Assembly: GCA_038145405.1 (NCBI GenBank) | Contig: JAYQPQ010000047.1 | Location: forward strand, 1 to 14,803 | DNA from: JAYQPQ01 sp038145405 | GTDB taxonomy: Bacteria > Pseudomonadota > Gammaproteobacteria > Pseudomonadales > GM7GCV1 | Reading direction: 5' to 3' | DNA: 14,803 nt | In this document: positions 13,746 through 14,803 of the stretch, piece by piece | How the letters are laid out: every line of letters starts with the position of its first letter | Position numbering within the stretch: the first letter of the stretch is position 1 | Program-made: the position numbers and the translations under genes | Notes under the pieces: generated by a model | Told to the model about the DNA's origin: nothing | The model's input: only the letters and a program-made list of their open reading frames with translations | The model's database searches: none

Positions 13746-14117
13746 ATGAAACTGACCGGAATGCTCTTGGTTGCCTGTAGTCTGGCGCTGGTTGGCTGTG
13801 CTTCGGCACGCCAGGGTGGCAATGTCATCATCGACACCGAAGGCGTGGATATGCAGGCCTACCGCAGCGATCTGGCGCAGTGCCAGGCCTATGCCGAGCA
13901 GGTATCCATTGTTGAGCAGGCGGCGCAAGGCGCGGCAGTCGGGGCTGTGGTCACCGGTGCCATTGGCGCGGTGGTTGGCGGCCAGCGCGTCGCCGAACGC
14001 GGTGCAGCAGCAGGTGGTATTTCCGGTGGTGCCCGCGGCACTGTGTCGGCGCTGCAGGAGCGCGAACAGGTGGTGAAAACCTGTCTGCGCGGACGCGGCT
14101 ATCGCGTGCTTAATTAG
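13746..14117 (+). CDS. Glycine-zipper envelope lipoprotein
   Basis: The product is 123 aa. A lipoprotein signal peptide ends in the lipobox ALVGC (Cys18), so it should be lipid-anchored, probably in the outer membrane. The central part (about 59-98) is a run of small residues with GxxxG spacing (GAAVGAVVTGAIGAVVGG, then GAAAGGISGGARG), i.e. a glycine-zipper motif capable of membrane insertion or tight helix packing. The remaining part holds two Cys (QCQAYAEQV and VKTCLRGRGY), which could form a disulfide, and ends in the RGRGYRVL type common in this lipoprotein family. A strong ribosome site (AGGAG) precedes the ATG. Function is not established; such proteins resemble SlyB/YmgG-type envelope components. 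It stands alone between divergent and convergent neighbours. Confidence 0.88.
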   Translation: MKLTGMLLVACSLALVGCASARQGGNVIIDTEGVDMQAYRSDLAQCQAYAEQVSIVEQAAQGAAVGAVVTGAIGAVVGGQRVAERGAAAGGISGGARGTVSALQEREQVVKTCLRGRGYRVLN

Positions 14118-14162
14118 GAGACGGCGCGCTCAAAAACTTGTGTGTGACGCCCTGGTATCTGG

Positions 14163-14597
14163 TTAGCCCTTGCGCTGCCGGGCCAGGGCTTCAATCTGAC
14201 CCCGCAACCCCGACAGGTCGTAACCGGCCTTCGCGGCGGCACTGAAAATTTCCCCGGTATCCAGTTTGCCTGCCTGTGACAGGGCCCAGAGTGTGGTGCA
14301 GCGCGTGCCCGAGCGGCAGTAGGCCAGCACCGGCTTTTCCGCCCGCTCTAGCAAACGCCCGAAATCCTCCACATCCTTCATGGTCATCCCGCCGGAGATG
14401 ATCGGCTGGTAGCTGTAGGCTAAGCCCAGTTCCTCGCTCACCGCGGCAATGTCATCGCCCGGCGTCTGGTCACCGGATTCACCGTCGGGCCGGTTATTGA
14501 TCAGGGTGCGGAAGCCCTGGCTGGCAATCTCAGCGACATCATCGGCGCTGATTTGCGGGGCCACGGCGAGATCGGGGGTAAGGGGTCGGATTTGCAT
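14163..14597 (-). CDS. DUF442/TIGR01244 family phosphatase (beta-lactamase hydrolase-like phosphatase domain)
   Basis: The product is 144 aa, the size of the stand-alone domain. It has the dual-specificity-phosphatase-like fold of the Blh family: an N-terminal strand region QIRPLTPDLAVAPQISADDVAEIA, the family motif GFRTLINNRPDGE (28-40) with EXGD-type loop, and the phosphate loop VLAYCRSGTRC (90-100). The nucleophile is Cys94 and the Arg is at 99, i.e. C-x4-R rather than the textbook C-x5-R; as I recall this spacing is a feature of the family. In other bacteria the domain is fused to a metallo-beta-lactamase-like sulfur dioxygenase and linked to sulfide metabolism; here it is free. It starts 10 bases after the upstream gene's stop and is probably co-transcribed with it. 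Confidence 0.88.
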   Translation of the reverse strand: MQIRPLTPDLAVAPQISADDVAEIASQGFRTLINNRPDGESGDQTPGDDIAAVSEELGLAYSYQPIISGGMTMKDVEDFGRLLERAEKPVLAYCRSGTRCTTLWALSQAGKLDTGEIFSAAAKAGYDLSGLRGQIEALARQRKG

Positions 14598-14607
14598 GGA
14601 AACTCGT

Positions 14608-14803
14608 CTAGAAACAGTTCTTGGGTTTGGGCAGACCGGCCAGGCGCGCTGCCATCTTAGCTGGGCTGGGACCGAACAGCTTCATCAGATAAATGCTGCC
14701 GACCCGGTGTTCGCCCAGGTGGGGTTTAAGTAGGCCGACCAACTGACGCATCGAGGGCGGCTCATTGCCGGCTTCGCAATAGCTTGGGATGCAGTTAAGG
14801 CAA
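14608..14803 (-). CDS. 3' part of an unrecognised cysteine-containing protein (partial at window edge)
   Basis: An open frame enters from the right edge and ends at TAG (14608-14610), giving 64 visible C-terminal residues. The visible part begins CLNCIPSYCEAGNEPPS, with a CxxCxxxxC cysteine cluster, and continues through a basic, Leu/Gly/Lys-rich stretch (LLKPHLGEHRVGSIYLMKLFG) to a terminal KPKNCF. I do not recognise the family. The cysteines could bind a metal or form disulfides, but the N-terminal part is needed. The 10-base gap to the following phosphatase gene on the same strand supports a real, co-transcribed gene. Confidence 0.6.
   Translation of the reverse strand, partial: CLNCIPSYCEAGNEPPSMRQLVGLLKPHLGEHRVGSIYLMKLFGPSPAKMAARLAGLPKPKNCF

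Noticed and set aside
13653..13928. 91-codon minus-strand open frame across the tauE / lipoprotein gap
   Set aside because: Most of it is antisense to the lipoprotein signal and body, and it has no ribosome site or domain.
1..14803. CRISPR array, tRNA, insertion sequence, toxin-antitoxin pair or defence system
   Set aside because: No spaced direct repeats, cloverleaf candidates, transposase or integrase motifs, or small paired toxin-like genes were found.

Overview
The window looks like a chromosomal segment of a moderately GC-rich gammaproteobacterium, most likely in or near the Pseudomonadales/Cellvibrionales. This rests on the protein families present and on the order hemJ | argC - DUF6776 - bactofilin - erpA, which I recall from Pseudomonas-type genomes. 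The lineage is inferred from family resemblance only. I see no tRNA, rRNA, CRISPR array, insertion sequence or phage gene. Coding density is very high, and the longest gap is about 155 bases.

Left part (1-5609, all on the minus strand; transcription runs toward coordinate 1). A strong Fur box at 4919-4937 precedes a four-gene, tightly coupled operon: a secreted imelysin, a di-heme cytochrome c of the DUF1111 family, a second (lipoprotein-like) imelysin with a degenerate motif, and a Tat-type lipoprotein of the DUF1513 family. Gaps are 1 base or less and two junctions overlap. This is an iron-responsive envelope module of unclear biochemical role. It is flanked by two genes that carry only the N-terminal domain of a normally larger protein. 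Upstream is a membrane-anchored DsbD alpha domain (5010-5609). Downstream is a 59-residue copy of the N-terminal domain of acetyl-CoA carboxylase BCCP (AccB) with no biotinyl domain (2-181). In Pseudomonas, dsbD and accB are near neighbours, so the iron operon may sit in a rearranged dsbD-accB locus. This pairing is the most unusual thing in the window.

Middle part (5676-9009). A PCu(A)C periplasmic copper chaperone on the plus strand diverges from the DsbD-alpha gene. It converges on a minus-strand operon hemJ - hemL - pfkB-type kinase. hemJ and hemL act at the late and early ends of heme synthesis and are 2 bases apart.

Right-centre part (9010-11626, plus strand). argC (arginine synthesis), a DUF6776 membrane/coiled-coil protein, a bactofilin and erpA (A-type Fe-S carrier) lie head to tail. 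A near-perfect type 1 IscR operator (11231-11255) overlaps the bactofilin stop codon and lies just before erpA, so erpA probably has its own Fe-S-controlled promoter.

Right end (11782-14803). trmA (tRNA m5U54 methyltransferase) and a TauE/SafE-family exporter are on the minus strand. A glycine-zipper lipoprotein follows on the plus strand. A DUF442/TIGR01244 phosphatase on the minus strand follows a cysteine-containing gene whose 5' part lies outside the window.

Iron, heme, copper and Fe-S functions recur: the Fur-controlled imelysin operon, hemJ/hemL, PCu(A)C and IscR-controlled erpA. They are separate transcription units with separate predicted regulators, so I do not claim a single integrated system.
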